Made by a program: the position numbers and the translations under genes. Of a stretch of 64,000 nt of DNA, positions 7,505-21,175 are shown in pieces. Source of the DNA: SBBG01 sp033717875 (GTDB lineage Bacteria; Pseudomonadota; Gammaproteobacteria; Ga0077554; Ga007554); assembly GCA_033717875.1 (NCBI GenBank), contig JADDKJ010000008.1, positions 1 to 64,000 on the forward strand, given 5' to 3'. The notes beneath the pieces are model-generated. The model was not told the DNA's origin. It did no database searches and was given only the letters and a program-made list of their open reading frames with translations. Positions within the stretch are counted from its first letter, which is position 1; every line of letters begins with the position of its first letter.

Positions 7505-8437
7505 TCAACCCTGCTGATAAACATCCTTCAGGATGGCGGCGGCGCCGCGCGCCAGCAGATCGTCCGCCAGCCGCTGGCCGAGGTCTTCGGCTGCCGTGGC
7601 GGGGCCGCTGATTTCACCGCGCACCATTTCGCTGCCATCGGGACGTCCTACCAGGCCGCGCAAGGTGATCGTGTCGCTTTCCAGTACGGCATAACCCCCG
7701 ATGGGCACCTGGCAGCCTCCTTCCAGCCGCCGGTTCATGGCGCGTTCCGCCACGACGCGGGTATGGGTGGGGACGTGATTGAGTGGCGTCAGCAGGGCGT
7801 TGATGCGCGGATCGTTTTCCCGGCACTCGATGCCCACCGCGCCCTGACCCACGGCGGGGAGCGAGATGCTGGTGTCGATGTAGGCGGTGATGCGGTTCGC
7901 CATGCCCAGGCGCTTGAGCCCGGCGCTGGCGAGGATGATGGCGTCGAATTCTCCGGCGTCGAGCTTGGCCAGTCGCGTGTTGACGTTGCCGCGCAGGGTG
8001 AGGATTTCCAGGTCCGGCCGCCGCGCGCACAACTGGCACTGGCGGCGCAGGCTGGAGGTGCCCACCCGCGCGCCTTGCGGCAGATCGTCCAGCGTGGCGT
8101 ATTTGTTGGAGACGAAGGCGTCGCGCGGGTCTTCCCGCTCGCAAATCACCGCCAGATGCAGCCCTGGCGGAAACTCCGCCGGAACGTCCTTCATGGAGTG
8201 CACGGCAATGTCGGCACGTCCTTCCAGCAACCCCTGTTCCAGCTCCTTGACGAACAGCCCCTTGCCGCCGATTTTGGCGAGCGGACTGTCGAGTATCTTG
8301 TCGCCCTGGGTTGTCATCTTCACCAACTCGACTTGAAGCCCGGGATGAAGTTCGAGCAATCTGTCGCGGACATATTCGGCCTGCCACAGGGCCAGCGGAC
8401 TTTTGCGGGTGGCGATACGGACGATGTTTTCGGGCAT
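7505..8437 (-). CDS. hemC: Hydroxymethylbilane synthase (porphobilinogen deaminase)
   Basis: 310 residues, the usual length. It polymerises four porphobilinogens onto a dipyrromethane cofactor attached to Cys; the cofactor motif [12 protein letters not shown] is intact. [19 protein letters not shown] at the N-terminus and [11 protein letters not shown] (catalytic Asp region) are also clear. First gene of hemCDXY, with algR upstream in the same direction as in Pseudomonas. The 165-bp gap to algR holds an inverted repeat. Confidence 0.97.
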   Translation of the reverse strand: MPENIVRIATRKSPLALWQAEYVRDRLLELHPGLQVELVKMTTQGDKILDSPLAKIGGKGLFVKELEQGLLEGRADIAVHSMKDVPAEFPPGLHLAVICEREDPRDAFVSNKYATLDDLPQGARVGTSSLRRQCQLCARRPDLEILTLRGNVNTRLAKLDAGEFDAIILASAGLKRLGMANRITAYIDTSISLPAVGQGAVGIECRENDPRINALLTPLNHVPTHTRVVAERAMNRRLEGGCQVPIGGYAVLESDTITLRGLVGRPDGSEMVRGEISGPATAAEDLGQRLADDLLARGAAAILKDVYQQG

Positions 8438-8469
8438 GTGTGATCCAGAATCAGGTTGGTCGCATTGTC

Positions 8470-8556
8470 CCCTCTCCCAATGGGAGAGGGTTAGGGTGAG
8501 GGTGCTGATTTGTCGAGTTATGCCCTCACCCCATCCCTCTCCATGAGGGAGAGGGA
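8470..8556. repeat. REP-like inverted repeat between algR and hemC
   Basis: CCCTCTCCCAATGGGAGAGG followed by TTAGGGTGAGGG, then about 30 bp later the inverse arrangement CCCTCACCCCATCCCTCTCC with its own small hairpin (CTCTCCATGAGGGAGAG). A third related copy lies after argB at about 20375. Dispersed palindromes of this kind are common between genes in gammaproteobacteria. Confidence 0.7.
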
Positions 8557-8602
8557 GCTTGCTTAAATGATACCGTCTGCCTGCGCAAAAGCACAGCTTG
8601 CC

Positions 8603-9346
8603 TTACCCCGTGAGCATCTTTTTCACCGTCGCCAAATGGCTACGACTGATCTCTAAAGTGTCGCCGCAACCCCGTAATATCGCCTCGCAATGCCCCGCGC
8701 TGTTTTTTGACATGCCGGCAAGATAAGCGTTCGCCACCAGGGCGTTGCGATGAATGCGGGTGAAGTGTCCGGCGAATTCCTCCTCCAGCGATTTCAGCGA
8801 TTCTTCGATCAAAACCTTGCCGGCGGTATGGCGCACAGTCACATATTTTTGATCGGCCTGGAAGTACAGGATATCGGACACCGCCACCAGTTCGATTTTC
8901 CCTGCCGAGTGGGCGCTGACGTGGGTGCGGGCGCGTGAGCCGCTATTGCCATCGCCACGGTGTTGCGACACGGCATGAAGCTGGGCGCGGTTGAGCTTGC
9001 CCGCCTTGCTCAACGCCTGTTCCAGGCGTTCCTTGCGGATCGGTTTGAGCAAATAGTCCACGGCCTGTGCCTCGAAGGCGGCCAGGGCATGGTCGCCATA
9101 GGCGGTGGTGAAGATGACCGCCGGCGGATTTTCCAGCGCGGCGAGGTGCTGTGCCGCCTCCAGGCCGTCCATCACCGGCATGCGGATGTCGAGCAGAATG
9201 ATGTCTGGCGCCAGTTCGCAGCTCAGGTAGAGTGCCTGCTTGCCGTTGGCCGCTTCTCCGGCGATGTCCACCTCCGCGATTTCGGCGGCCAGGGAACGCA
9301 GCCGCGCACGCGCCAGAGGTTCGTCATCCGCGATCAGCAGTTTCAT
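8603..9346 (-). CDS. algR: LytTR-family response regulator AlgR
   Basis: 247 residues (Pseudomonas AlgR is 248). Receiver domain 1-120 with Asp7/Asp8, phosphoacceptor Asp53 (LLDIRMPVMDG) and Lys in LLKPI; LytTR DNA-binding domain about 140-247 (DILYFQADQKYVTVRH, FTRIHRNALVANAYL). AlgR regulates alginate, type IV pili and virulence genes in Pseudomonas; its targets here are unknown. The ATG at 9346 overlaps the algZ stop by ATGA, so the pair is translationally coupled. The frame stays open far upstream, but that part is antisense-like sequence inside algZ. Confidence 0.92.
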   Translation of the reverse strand: MKLLIADDEPLARARLRSLAAEIAEVDIAGEAANGKQALYLSCELAPDIILLDIRMPVMDGLEAAQHLAALENPPAVIFTTAYGDHALAAFEAQAVDYLLKPIRKERLEQALSKAGKLNRAQLHAVSQHRGDGNSGSRARTHVSAHSAGKIELVAVSDILYFQADQKYVTVRHTAGKVLIEESLKSLEEEFAGHFTRIHRNALVANAYLAGMSKNSAGHCEAILRGCGDTLEISRSHLATVKKMLTG

Positions 9347-10461
9347 ACCAGAGCCTGCGCCGGGAACACAAGCCGGGCTTGATAATGACCGTCCTGCTGT
9401 CCGGCGGTCAACGTGCCCTTGTCGCCGTAGTGGGCGGCGAGGCGCTGGCGGATATTGTCCAGCGCCATGTGATGGCCGCCGCGCCGCGTAGCGATATTCG
9501 GGTGTAACGCAAGAGGGTTGCTGATGGCGATCTCGATCAGGCCGGACTGGTGGCTGCCCGTGATGCGTATCGTGCCGCCATCCGCCAGCGGTTCGATGCC
9601 ATGATAAACCGCGTTTTCCAGCAGCGGCTGAATGGTCAGCGCCGGGATCGGCGTGTCGCCGGGGAGGTCTTGCAGATCCCACGCCACCGTCAGGCGTTCA
9701 CCCAGGCGCAGCTTTTCGATGTGCAGGTAGCGGCGCGATAGCTCCAGTTCCTCCTTGAGCGTGATACGCTGCCGCGCATCGGCCAGACTGGCGCGGAACA
9801 GGTCGGCCAGATCTTCCACCACCTCTTCGGCGATCTGCGGCTGGCTGCGCGTCAGGCTGGCGATGGTGTTCATGCTGTTGAACAAAAAATGCGGATGAAT
9901 GCGCGCCTGCAACGCCTGGAGGCGCGCCTTTGTCTCGGCTTCGATGTTTTGTTTCCACTGGTGCTGTATGTAGAAATAGCGCAGTGTCACGGCGCTGAGG
10001 ATGGAGCTGATCGTGACGTTGCGAATCATGAACTGCGCATGCCAGACGTCCTGTCCTGGCGTTGACGAATAGGCAATCCAGTACGCCGCCTCGCTGGTTA
10101 GCGCGGTAATGGCCAGGGGGATCAGATAGCTGAATAGTACGGCCAGACGGCTATCCAGACACGACAGCCAGGGGCGGCTCAGGCACAGCGCCGCTGCGCT
10201 GGCGAGCGCAACCCACTGGATGAACAGCGACGTCAGACTCAGGTCATCCCATCCTCCCGCCGGTCCGACCGGGCTAGACAGCACCAGAATGAACGCCAGC
10301 AGTTCCGCGACGATGACGATCGCGAACACCACGCGGATACTGCAAAAATTCGGCAGGAACAGATCGCCCGCGCTTGCTTCAGGCGTGGCCGGCGCCGGGA
10401 CTTTCTGGAGTTTTACGGTTTTCATCTCTCCTATATCGGCAATTTTGAGCGGAATCCTCAC
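9343..10461 (-). CDS. algZ: Sensor histidine kinase AlgZ/FimS (LytS-like)
   Basis: Up to 372 residues. N-terminal membrane region with about four segments (roughly 45-160), then a His_kinase domain with the H-box [17 protein letters not shown] and N-box [15 protein letters not shown]. It lacks the standard HisKA domain, as expected for the LytS/AlgZ class. GTG at 10461 is the longest start; ATG at 10425, preceded by AGGAGAG, is an alternative giving 360 residues. Divergent from argH with only ~53 bp between starts, as in Pseudomonas. Confidence 0.9.
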   Translation of the reverse strand: MRIPLKIADIGEMKTVKLQKVPAPATPEASAGDLFLPNFCSIRVVFAIVIVAELLAFILVLSSPVGPAGGWDDLSLTSLFIQWVALASAAALCLSRPWLSCLDSRLAVLFSYLIPLAITALTSEAAYWIAYSSTPGQDVWHAQFMIRNVTISSILSAVTLRYFYIQHQWKQNIEAETKARLQALQARIHPHFLFNSMNTIASLTRSQPQIAEEVVEDLADLFRASLADARQRITLKEELELSRRYLHIEKLRLGERLTVAWDLQDLPGDTPIPALTIQPLLENAVYHGIEPLADGGTIRITGSHQSGLIEIAISNPLALHPNIATRRGGHHMALDNIRQRLAAHYGDKGTLTAGQQDGHYQARLVFPAQALV

Positions 10462-10514
10462 CTCGAAAGATTGCTATAATTCCACCCAATTTCCCAAACT
10501 TAGAGACAAATACC

Positions 10515-11903
10515 GTGGCCAGCGACAACAGCATCGACAAACCCTGGGCGGGGCGTTTCACCGAGGCGACGGATACCTTCGTCGAGGCGTTCACCGCTTC
10601 CGTTTCCTTCGACAAGCGGCTGTACCGGCATGACATCACCGGCTCCATCGCCCACGCGCGGATGCTTGCTCATGTCGGCGTGCTGCGCGTGGACGAATGC
10701 CAGGCCATCGTCGACGGCCTGCAGGACATTCTGCGCGACATCGAGCGCGGCGATTTCACCTGGTCGGTGGCGCTGGAAGACGTGCACATGAACATCGAGG
10801 CGCGCCTCACCGAGCGCATCGGCATCGCTGGCAAGAAGCTGCACACCGGCCGTTCGCGCAACGACCAGGTCGCCACCGACATCCGCCTTTATCTGCGCGA
10901 TGAGATCGATGCCATTGCGGCGGAATTGACACGGCTGATGACAGCGCTGCTCGACGTGGCGGAGCGCGAGGCCGACGCCATCATGCCCGGCTTCACCCAC
11001 CTGCAAGTCGCCCAGCCGGTCACCTTCGGCCACCACATGATGGCCTGGTTCGAGATGCTGCTGCGCGACCGCGCACGCCTGCAAGACTGCCGCAAGCGCG
11101 TCAACGTCATGCCGCTTGGCGCGGCGGCCCTGGCCGGCACCAGCTACCCCATCGACCGCGCCTACACCGCGCAACTGCTCGGCTTCGACGCCGCGGCGGA
11201 AAACTCCCTCGATGCCGTCAGCGACCGCGACTTCGCCATCGAATTCACCGCCAGCGCCGCGCTGCTCATGACGCACCTGTCGCGCTGCTCCGAAGAGCTG
11301 ATCCTGTGGGCCTCGCCGCAGTTCGGTTTCGTCGATCTGCCCGACCGCTTCTGCACCGGATCGAGCATCATGCCGCAGAAGAAGAATCCCGACGTGCCCG
11401 AACTGGTGCGCGGCAAAACCGGCCGCGTCACCGGCAATCTCATCGCGCTGCTCACACTGATGAAATCCCAGCCGCTCGCGTACAATAAGGACAACCAGGA
11501 AGACAAGGAACCGCTGTTCGACACCATCGACACCGTGCGCGGCTCGCTCAAGGTCTACGCCGACATGATCCCCGCCCTGCAGGTCAAGCGCGACAACATG
11601 CGCCAGGCCGCGCTGCGCGGCTTTTCCACCGCCACCGACCTGGCCGATTACCTGGTGCGCCGCGGCGTGGCATTCCGCAACGCCCACGAAATCGTCGGCA
11701 AGGCGGTGCGCCACGGCGTCGAGACCGGCAAGGACCTGGCGCAAATGACCCTCGAAGAACTGCGTCAGTTTTCCGTGGCCATCGAGCAGGACGTGTTCGA
11801 AGTGCTGACGCTGGAGGGTTCGGTGGCATCCCGCAATCACCTCGGCGGCACCGCGCCGGATCAGGTACGGGGGGCGGTGGCGCGGGCACGGGGGAGGTTG
11901 TAA
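10515..11903 (+). CDS. argH: Argininosuccinate lyase
   Basis: 462 residues. It cleaves argininosuccinate to arginine and fumarate, the last step of arginine synthesis. The fumarase/aspartase-superfamily signature [12 protein letters not shown] is intact, as are [15 protein letters not shown] and [10 protein letters not shown]. The start is GTG (GTGGCCAGCGAC), close to the divergent algZ start. The antisense strand also has a long open frame, a compositional shadow. Confidence 0.97.
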   Translation: MASDNSIDKPWAGRFTEATDTFVEAFTASVSFDKRLYRHDITGSIAHARMLAHVGVLRVDECQAIVDGLQDILRDIERGDFTWSVALEDVHMNIEARLTERIGIAGKKLHTGRSRNDQVATDIRLYLRDEIDAIAAELTRLMTALLDVAEREADAIMPGFTHLQVAQPVTFGHHMMAWFEMLLRDRARLQDCRKRVNVMPLGAAALAGTSYPIDRAYTAQLLGFDAAAENSLDAVSDRDFAIEFTASAALLMTHLSRCSEELILWASPQFGFVDLPDRFCTGSSIMPQKKNPDVPELVRGKTGRVTGNLIALLTLMKSQPLAYNKDNQEDKEPLFDTIDTVRGSLKVYADMIPALQVKRDNMRQAALRGFSTATDLADYLVRRGVAFRNAHEIVGKAVRHGVETGKDLAQMTLEELRQFSVAIEQDVFEVLTLEGSVASRNHLGGTAPDQVRGAVARARGRL

Positions 11904-11979
11904 AGTCTTACTATGAGGAAGCTCTGAATAGTCCCATCCCGGAATTCCCAGGGCTTCCCTGAGTGGTTGCGATGATTTT

Positions 11980-13563
11980 TCAATTGCTATTCGCCGACAC
12001 CGCGATTTTTCTGCGGTACACATCCTCGATGACCAGCGAAGTGTTACCGGGGACAAGCGCCGGGAATAGTGTCGACGCGTTCGCTGTGGCATAGTCCAGG
12101 CTGTAAGGCGCCTTGGGCAGTGTAACGGTGCTGACGCTGGTCAGAGTGTCGTCGCCGGGGGTGGCCGGGGTATTTTTGTCATTCCATAGGTCGAAGGTGT
12201 ATTCGGTATTGGCCGGTAGGGCGGCGATATCCACGCAGCCCAAGGTCAAGGTGGAGGAGCACGCGGCGATTAAATTACTGGTCGTCCCCTCGACGACGAA
12301 CATGCCGTTTTGTCTGACCAGTGTCACGCCGTCAGCGGGTAAGCCCCCTCCTTTGACGATGACATAGTCGATGTGGCTGTTGATGTTTCCTCCATCGGCA
12401 AACAGCGTCAATCCCGTTTTAATGCCGGCAGGCGATTTTTCCGTCAGCGCGAATACTCCTGTCTCGATCAGCTCCTGATTGCCTGCGATGAGCCATTTGA
12501 GGGTGACCGGGTCTTTGGTCATGAAAGTCTCGAAGGCATAGGGTTTTCCATCCTGGTATGTGCCGCGGCATTTCACCTTGATGATGTTGGCCCCGAAATA
12601 TTTCTCGATGGCGACGTTGCCGAATTTGACGCCGATGATGCCCGGTGTTGCCGTCAATTCCGCCAGGAAGGCGTCCAGTTCTTCGCCATTGTGCAGAAAA
12701 GAAGCATCGAACAATCCTTTCAGATTCGGATGGGTCGGGTCTGGCGTGGAAACGGCAAGCTGGCTGGACAAGGTGTCGAATTGCGCCTGTATGGTCTGCA
12801 CATTGGCGGCGGTTACCGATAGCTCTATCGAAGTGGAGAGCTGGCTGTTATCGGATTTGCTTGTCAGGTCATCCTCGATGAAGGGTTTGGCTGGATCCGC
12901 GATATTGGTGATGATCGCTTTTTTGCTGTTGATATTCGGGTCGGTGCGGATCTCGACCTTGAGCATATCGAGCACGGCATCCAGGCCGCGATGATCGGCG
13001 GCGAACGGCGTGCGCAGCAGGTCGATGTCAGCGGGGACGTTCAGATCGGAAAGCACGACACGCAGGCGTTGCTGAAGCATGTTCTTGGCGGCATTCAGTT
13101 CCGTCTCGGTCAGCAGGCTGAAATCCGGATTGTCATAGAACTCCTCCGCCGTTCTGGCGGTGACGTTGGCGATGACGAGGTCGGTCAATGGATTGATATT
13201 GACGGTGTTGTTGACATCGCTCGCCGTCGCCGCCGAGAGCAGCGTAACGCTGCGGCCGCCGACCATGCCGCTCGCCTTGAGCAGAAAGGGCGGCGTCATG
13301 CCGTCCGCGTCGACGAGATAGCGGCCGTCACCGTTGACCTGGACGGTCTTCTCGATGCCCTTGCTGTCCTTTATGGTGATGAGTCCAACGATCGGTGCGC
13401 CGCCTGCGGCGGTGCCGCTCAGCAGGCTGCGCGGAGCAGGGGGTGTCGAGGGGGTGTCACCGTTGCTTCCTCCTCCGCAGCCTGCGATGAGCGCGGAGCA
13501 AAAAATCGCCGGTAACAGCGCGGAGCGCAGCTTGTTGGCGGCAAATTTCGAAGACGATCCCAT
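11980..13563 (-). CDS. Large lipoprotein of unknown function
   Basis: 527 residues. A lipoprotein signal peptide ends in the lipobox ALIAGC (Cys29), followed by GGGSNGDTPSTPPAP, a flexible linker. Residues ~45-115 look like a carboxypeptidase-regulatory/Ig-like module (LSGTAAGGAPIVGLITIKDS, YLVDADGMTPPFLLKAS). The remainder has alternating hydrophobic, Thr/Asn-rich segments, with Cys pairs near the C-terminus (IAACSSTLTLGCVD). I recognise the architecture (repeats-then-helical lipoproteins common in beta- and gammaproteobacteria) but no function. It stands alone, converging with argH. Confidence 0.75.
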   Translation of the reverse strand: MGSSSKFAANKLRSALLPAIFCSALIAGCGGGSNGDTPSTPPAPRSLLSGTAAGGAPIVGLITIKDSKGIEKTVQVNGDGRYLVDADGMTPPFLLKASGMVGGRSVTLLSAATASDVNNTVNINPLTDLVIANVTARTAEEFYDNPDFSLLTETELNAAKNMLQQRLRVVLSDLNVPADIDLLRTPFAADHRGLDAVLDMLKVEIRTDPNINSKKAIITNIADPAKPFIEDDLTSKSDNSQLSTSIELSVTAANVQTIQAQFDTLSSQLAVSTPDPTHPNLKGLFDASFLHNGEELDAFLAELTATPGIIGVKFGNVAIEKYFGANIIKVKCRGTYQDGKPYAFETFMTKDPVTLKWLIAGNQELIETGVFALTEKSPAGIKTGLTLFADGGNINSHIDYVIVKGGGLPADGVTLVRQNGMFVVEGTTSNLIAACSSTLTLGCVDIAALPANTEYTFDLWNDKNTPATPGDDTLTSVSTVTLPKAPYSLDYATANASTLFPALVPGNTSLVIEDVYRRKIAVSANSN

Positions 13564-13773
13564 AAAATCCGATACCTCCAGCGTGAATGCGTGGGATGAA
13601 CTGCCAGGGCGGGCAGGTCATGGGGTGCTGGATGGTGTATCGGTCAGCCGGGATGTTTTTGAAGGCGCTTTTTTCAAGGGCGCCAATCCGGTCACGAAAA
13701 TGCGGCAGGGGGGAGCGGCAAGATGAGGCCGCAAAGACCGGCTACAATCAGAGGGCGCTATGGAAAGCAAGGA

Positions 13774-13806
13774 AGGCGAAACTTCCGGGGAACCCGGAAG
13801 CTCGCC
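13774..13806 (-). terminator. Hairpin after rpmG (terminator-like)
   Basis: Reading downstream of the rpmG stop on the minus strand, GGCGAGCTTCCGGG pairs with CCCGGAAGTTTCGCC around a short loop and is followed by a pyrimidine-rich stretch. The T-run is weak, so termination is likely but not certain. The rest of the ~270-bp gap (13564-13833) shows nothing else I can support. Confidence 0.5.
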
Positions 13807-13833
13807 AAATAAAAGGATAGAAAGTTGCCAGGA

Positions 13834-13989
13834 TTACTTGATCTTGGCTTCTTTATAAACTACATGCTTGCGCACCACGGGATCGAATTTCTTCATCTCG
13901 ATCTTGTCGGGCGTGTTGCGTTTGTTCTTCATGGTGGTGTAGAAGTGGCCGGTGCCGGCGCTGGATACCAGTTTGATTTTCTCACGCAT
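13834..13989 (-). CDS. rpmG: 50S ribosomal protein L33
   Basis: 51 residues, exactly the usual length, reading [20 protein letters not shown] and ending [12 protein letters not shown]. The zinc-binding Cys pairs found in some L33 forms are absent, so this is the Cys-less type. It follows rpmB by 12 bp. Confidence 0.95.
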   Translation of the reverse strand: MREKIKLVSSAGTGHFYTTMKNKRNTPDKIEMKKFDPVVRKHVVYKEAKIK

Positions 13990-14001
13990 GTCGGTTTCTC
14001 C

Positions 14002-14238
14002 TTACACCTTCTCGCCGCGGCCGCGCATATCGGCCAGCACGGTGTCGATGCCGATTTTGTCGATCAAGCGCATGCCTTGTGAAGTAAGGCGCAGACGCAC
14101 CCAGCGCTTTTCGCTTTCCACCCAGAAACGGTGGGTGTGGAGATTCGGCAGGAAGCGGCGCCGCGTCTTATTGTTGGCGTGGGACACATTGTTCCCGGTT
14201 ATCGGGCGCTTGCCCGTCACTTGACATACTCTGGACAT
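14002..14238 (-). CDS. rpmB: 50S ribosomal protein L28
   Basis: 78 residues with [20 protein letters not shown] at the N-terminus and [15 protein letters not shown] further on, standard for L28. ATG 14238 is chosen; a longer in-frame start at 14274 would add 12 non-conserved residues. rpmB-rpmG is the normal order, downstream of radC on the same strand. Confidence 0.95.
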   Translation of the reverse strand: MSRVCQVTGKRPITGNNVSHANNKTRRRFLPNLHTHRFWVESEKRWVRLRLTSQGMRLIDKIGIDTVLADMRGRGEKV

Positions 14239-14340
14239 GATTTCTCTCCAAACGAATCTGGCACGCACGCGCAAGGGCCGGCGGCGAAACCGCTATTTAT
14301 AGCAAATCTTGAAATCTTTTACAAGGAAAACTGTGCGTTG

Positions 14341-15018
14341 TCACAGTAATCCGCGTTCGGCAAAGGATACCACATCTTCCCCATCGCCGATAATCAAATG
14401 ATCGAGCACGCGGATGTCCACCAGCGCCAGGGCGTCTTTCAGGCGCCGCGTCAACGCCTCGTCGGCGCGGCTGGGCTCGGCGACGCCGGAAGGGTGGTTG
14501 TGGGCGAAGATCACCGCCGCGGCATTGTGCGCCAGCGCGCGTTTTACCACCTCGCGCGGGTGGACGCTGGCGCCGTCGAGAGTGCCGGTGAACATCTCGT
14601 CGAAACGGATGACGCGATGGCGGTTGTCGAGGAACAGGCAGGCGAATACTTCATGCGGATAGCCGCGCAGGCGGGCGGTGAGGAAGCGGCGGGTGTCGCT
14701 GGGGCTGTTGAGGGCGTCGCTACGGTCGAGTGTTTCGCGCAGGTAACGCCGGCTCATTTCCAGTACGGCCTGGAGCTGGACATATTTCGCTGTTCCCAGT
14801 CCTTTGCCGTTGCAGAATGTTTTCTGGTCGGCCTCGAACAGGGTGCGCAGGCTCCCGTAGTCGTTGATCAGTTCCCGCGCCAGATCTACCGCGGTTTTGC
14901 CGGGGATGCCGGTGCGCAGGAAGATCGCCAGCAGTTCGGCGTCAGACAATGCGCCAGGGCCGCGATCGAGCAGTTTTTCACGGGGGCGTTCCAGTTCGGG
15001 CCAATCGGTTATGGACAT
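14341..15018 (-). CDS. radC: RadC family JAB1/MPN-domain protein
   Basis: About 225 residues. N-terminal UPF0758 helical region ([20 protein letters not shown]) with a helix-hairpin-helix-like stretch ([16 protein letters not shown]), then a JAMM metal-binding motif [14 protein letters not shown] (HxH-x7-S-x2-D). Its biochemical role is unresolved despite the name. ATG 15018 is preferred; 15051 is also open. A MITE-like element starts about 29 bp upstream, between radC and the divergent coaBC. Confidence 0.92.
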   Translation of the reverse strand: MSITDWPELERPREKLLDRGPGALSDAELLAIFLRTGIPGKTAVDLARELINDYGSLRTLFEADQKTFCNGKGLGTAKYVQLQAVLEMSRRYLRETLDRSDALNSPSDTRRFLTARLRGYPHEVFACLFLDNRHRVIRFDEMFTGTLDGASVHPREVVKRALAHNAAAVIFAHNHPSGVAEPSRADEALTRRLKDALALVDIRVLDHLIIGDGEDVVSFAERGLL

Positions 15019-15046
15019 ACGATGTTCCTGCATTTCTTGATTCAAT

Positions 15047-15196
15047 GGCACTTCTAAAAATCCGCTGAAGCCGCGATGGCGGCGTTGCCCTTATATAACA
15101 GGGGGTGCTCAAAATGCTCATGTACTCTGTGTACACTCCGCTTTTTCGCCCATTTCCGCCTTGCCCTCGCGCCTTGATCTAATTTTTAGAGGTGCC
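15047..15196 (+). repeat. MITE-like element, copy A
   Basis: About 150 bp bounded by GGCACTTCTAAAAAT and ATTTTTAGAGGTGCC (terminal inverted repeats). The interior includes CCGCTGAAGCCGCGATGGC and a CTCATGTACT...GTGTACACTCCGC palindromic core. It is closely similar to copies at 22162-22302 (inverted) and 45160-45297 (same orientation). It has no coding capacity and lies in the radC/coaBC divergent promoter region. This copy carries a short extra segment (CCCTTATATAACAGGGGG) not present in the others. Confidence 0.85.
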
Positions 15197-15237
15197 TTCC
15201 ACGAAAAAGTATCGGAATTTCAGGTAAAATCTGAATC

Positions 15238-16467
15238 ATGCCGTCCGACCTCAAACCATTGGCCAACAAGCGCATCCTGCTCGGGGTGACCGGCGGTATC
15301 GCTGCCTACAAGAGCGCGGACCTGGCGCGCCGGCTGCGCGACGCCGGCGCCGAGGTGCGGGTGGTGATGACGCGCGCGGCCACCGAGTTCATCACGCCGC
15401 TGACCATGCAGGCGGTGTCGGGCAACCCGGTGCATCTGCATTTGCTCGATCCGCAGGCTGAGGCGGGTATGGGGCACATCGAACTGGCGCGTTGGGCGGA
15501 TGCGGTGCTGGTGGCGCCGGCGAGCGCCGATTTCATGGCTAAAGTGGCGCACGGCTTGGCCGATGACCTGCTTAGCACCTTGTGCCTGGCGACCGCCGCG
15601 CCGCTGGCGTTGGCGCCCGCCATGAACCGCCTGATGTGGTCCAATGCGGCGACGCAGGACAACCGCCGCGTGCTGGAGTCTCGCGGCGTGCGCCTGTTCG
15701 GCCCCGCCGAGGGCGAGCAGGCGTGCGGCGAAGTCGGTCCGGGGCGGATGCTCGAGCCCCAGCCATTGGTGGAGATGACGGCGGGGTTGTTCGCCGGCGG
15801 GAGTTTGAGTGGCCTCAATGTTGTGATTACCGCCGGGCCGACCCGCGAGGCGATCGACCCGGTGCGTTTCATAAGCAACCGCAGCTCCGGCAAGATGGGT
15901 TATGCCATCGCGGCGGCCGCGCAGGAGGCGGGCGCGACGGTAACGCTGGTGAGCGGCCCGGTGGCGCTACCGGTTCCGCCTCGTTTGAAACGGATCGATG
16001 TCGAAAGCGCCGCGCAGATGTGCGAGGCGGTGCTGGCGAACGTGCGGGATTGCGACATCTTCATCGGCGCGGCGGCCGTGGCCGATTATCACCCGATCAC
16101 TCGGGCCGCGCACAAGATCAAAAAGGGCCGGAATGAAATGAACCTGGCGCTGGCGCGCACCCCCGATATCCTCGCCAGTGTCGCGGCGCTGCCGGAGGCG
16201 CCATATACCGTGGGTTTCGCCGCCGAGACCGAAAACCTGAAAGCCCATGCCCGCGCCAAACTCGTCGCGAAAGGCGTGGACATGGTGGCCGCCAATTGGG
16301 TAGGCAGGCCCGATACGGGTTTCGAGAGCGATGAAAATGCGTTGCTGCTGGTCTGGCGGGGCGGTGGCATGGAATTGCCGCGCGCCCCAAAGAACCGGCT
16401 GGCGCGCGAACTGATAGCCGTGATTGCAGAGAGATACCATGCAAAAAATAAAGCTCAAACTTCTTGA
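15238..16467 (+). CDS. coaBC: Bifunctional phosphopantothenoylcysteine decarboxylase / phosphopantothenate-cysteine ligase
   Basis: 409 residues. It makes 4'-phosphopantetheine for coenzyme A from phosphopantothenate and cysteine. CoaC domain ~8-185: flavin-binding [26 protein letters not shown] and the Cys-containing [14 protein letters not shown]. CoaB domain ~195-405: [28 protein letters not shown] and KIKK (catalytic Lys). It overlaps dut, as in many gammaproteobacteria. Confidence 0.97.
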   Translation: MPSDLKPLANKRILLGVTGGIAAYKSADLARRLRDAGAEVRVVMTRAATEFITPLTMQAVSGNPVHLHLLDPQAEAGMGHIELARWADAVLVAPASADFMAKVAHGLADDLLSTLCLATAAPLALAPAMNRLMWSNAATQDNRRVLESRGVRLFGPAEGEQACGEVGPGRMLEPQPLVEMTAGLFAGGSLSGLNVVITAGPTREAIDPVRFISNRSSGKMGYAIAAAAQEAGATVTLVSGPVALPVPPRLKRIDVESAAQMCEAVLANVRDCDIFIGAAAVADYHPITRAAHKIKKGRNEMNLALARTPDILASVAALPEAPYTVGFAAETENLKAHARAKLVAKGVDMVAANWVGRPDTGFESDENALLLVWRGGGMELPRAPKNRLARELIAVIAERYHAKNKAQTS

Positions 16468-16894
16468 CGCCCGCCTGGGGCGCGAATTTCCCTTGCCGCA
16501 ATACGCCACTGGAGGCGCGGCGGGGATGGATCTGCGTGCCTGTCTGGACGAGGTATTGGAGATCGATCCGGGCGAAAGTCATCTGATCCCTACCGGGTTG
16601 GCGATACACATCGACGATCCCTCGCTCGCCGCCGTGCTGCTGCCTCGCTCGGGTTTGGGGCACAAGCATGGCATCGTGCTGGGCAATCTGGTGGGGTTGA
16701 TCGATTCGGATTATCAGGGGCAGGTCTTTGTCTCGTGCTGGAATCGCGGCAGCCGGCCGTTCCGTATCGAGCCGGGGGAGCGTATCGCGCAGATGGTGTT
16801 TGTGCCGGTGGTGCAGGCCGCCTTCGAGATCGTCGATGATTTCGATGCGACGGCCCGTGGCGAGGGTGGGTTTGGTCATTCGGGACGGCATTGA
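16439..16894 (+). CDS. dut: Deoxyuridine 5'-triphosphate nucleotidohydrolase (dUTPase)
   Basis: 151 residues. It hydrolyses dUTP to dUMP and PPi, keeping uracil out of DNA and feeding dTMP synthesis. All five motifs are present: [34 protein letters not shown] and the C-terminal [10 protein letters not shown]. The ATG at 16439 lies inside the end of coaBC (29-bp overlap). Part of coaBC-dut-algC-argB. Confidence 0.97.
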   Translation: MQKIKLKLLDARLGREFPLPQYATGGAAGMDLRACLDEVLEIDPGESHLIPTGLAIHIDDPSLAAVLLPRSGLGHKHGIVLGNLVGLIDSDYQGQVFVSCWNRGSRPFRIEPGERIAQMVFVPVVQAAFEIVDDFDATARGEGGFGHSGRH

Positions 16895-16901
16895 GGCGCG
16901 C

Positions 16902-20334
<3,433 letters not shown>

Positions 20335-20374
20335 GGACGCGCGGGTTCAATCCCCCGCGCCCTTCGCTTCGCTC

Positions 20375-20405
20375 TTCCCTTTGGGAGAGGGTTGGGGTGA
20401 GGGAG
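20375..20405. repeat. REP-like palindrome after argB
   Basis: TTCCCTTTGGGAGAGGGTTG followed by GGGTGAGGG resembles the two inverted copies at 8470-8556. It lies between the convergent ends of argB and pyrE and may also act as a transcript-end structure. Confidence 0.55.
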
Positions 20406-20414
20406 CGGGGGATC

Positions 20415-21107
20415 TCAATAAATCCGCATTTCGTTATTGAGATGCAGGCCTGTTTCCGCGCCCTGCTTGATGCCATACCGCCCCTGATACGCGCGAATCT
20501 TCTCCACCGCGCCCGCCATGTCCGGCTTGGCGGCGAGGTATGCGATCAGATCGTCCAGATTGACGATGCTCGTGACCTTGATGCCATGCGCCGCCTCCAC
20601 CTCCTGAATCGCCGACAACTCGCCCGCGCCGCGCTCCTGGCGGTCCAGGGCGATCACCACGCCCGCCGGCGCCGCACCGGCCGTCTTGATCAGCGCCACC
20701 GACTCGCGCACCGAGGTACCCGCCGAGATGACATCATCGATGATCATCACCCGTCCCGCGAGTTGCGCCCCCACTGTCGTGCCGCCCTCGCCGTGGCCCT
20801 TGGCCTCCTTGCGGTTGAAGCAATAAGGAATATCGCGCTGGTGATGGTCGGCCAGCGCAATGGCGGTGGCGACGGCCAGCGGTATGCCCTTGTACGCCGG
20901 CCCGAACAGCATGTCGTAGTCCCTACCCGCGTGCCGCAAAGCGCTGGCGTAATAGCGCCCCAGGCGTGCGATGCTGCCACCGCTGTTGAACAAGCCGCTG
21001 TTGAAAAAATAAGGGCTGATGCGGCCGGATTTCAGGGTGAACTCGCCGAAGCGCAACACGCCGGTGGCGATGGAAAAATCGAGAAATTCGCGTTGATACG
21101 GTTGCAT
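20415..21107 (-). CDS. pyrE: Orotate phosphoribosyltransferase
   Basis: 230 residues. It joins orotate and PRPP to give OMP in pyrimidine synthesis. The PRPP-binding motif [13 protein letters not shown] is intact; [13 protein letters not shown] and [10 protein letters not shown] are family segments. About 20 residues longer than E. coli PyrE, with an extended C-terminus. Convergent with argB; divergent from the ExoIII gene by 68 bp, the arrangement seen for pyrE-crc in Pseudomonas. Confidence 0.97.
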   Translation of the reverse strand: MQPYQREFLDFSIATGVLRFGEFTLKSGRISPYFFNSGLFNSGGSIARLGRYYASALRHAGRDYDMLFGPAYKGIPLAVATAIALADHHQRDIPYCFNRKEAKGHGEGGTTVGAQLAGRVMIIDDVISAGTSVRESVALIKTAGAAPAGVVIALDRQERGAGELSAIQEVEAAHGIKVTSIVNLDDLIAYLAAKPDMAGAVEKIRAYQGRYGIKQGAETGLHLNNEMRIY

Positions 21108-21175
21108 GAGGTAGGCCTATGATCGAATTTGGGGTATTGTACCGGCCGCAACCGTTATAGAAAACACGCAATGCC

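Noticed and set aside
9347..9682. N-terminal extension of the algR frame
   Set aside because: The added residues (Arg/Pro/His-rich) lie inside algZ in another frame; the receiver domain starts at [10 protein letters not shown].
10500..12092. 530-codon open frame on the minus strand opposite argH
   Set aside because: It is a codon-bias shadow of argH: low-complexity His/Gln/Arg-rich translation, no start signal, and argH is fully conserved.
20340..20364. Sequence resembling a tRNA T-arm (GCGCGGGTTCAATCCCCCGC)
   Set aside because: No acceptor stem, D-arm or anticodon arm can be found around it; the upstream part is the end of argB.
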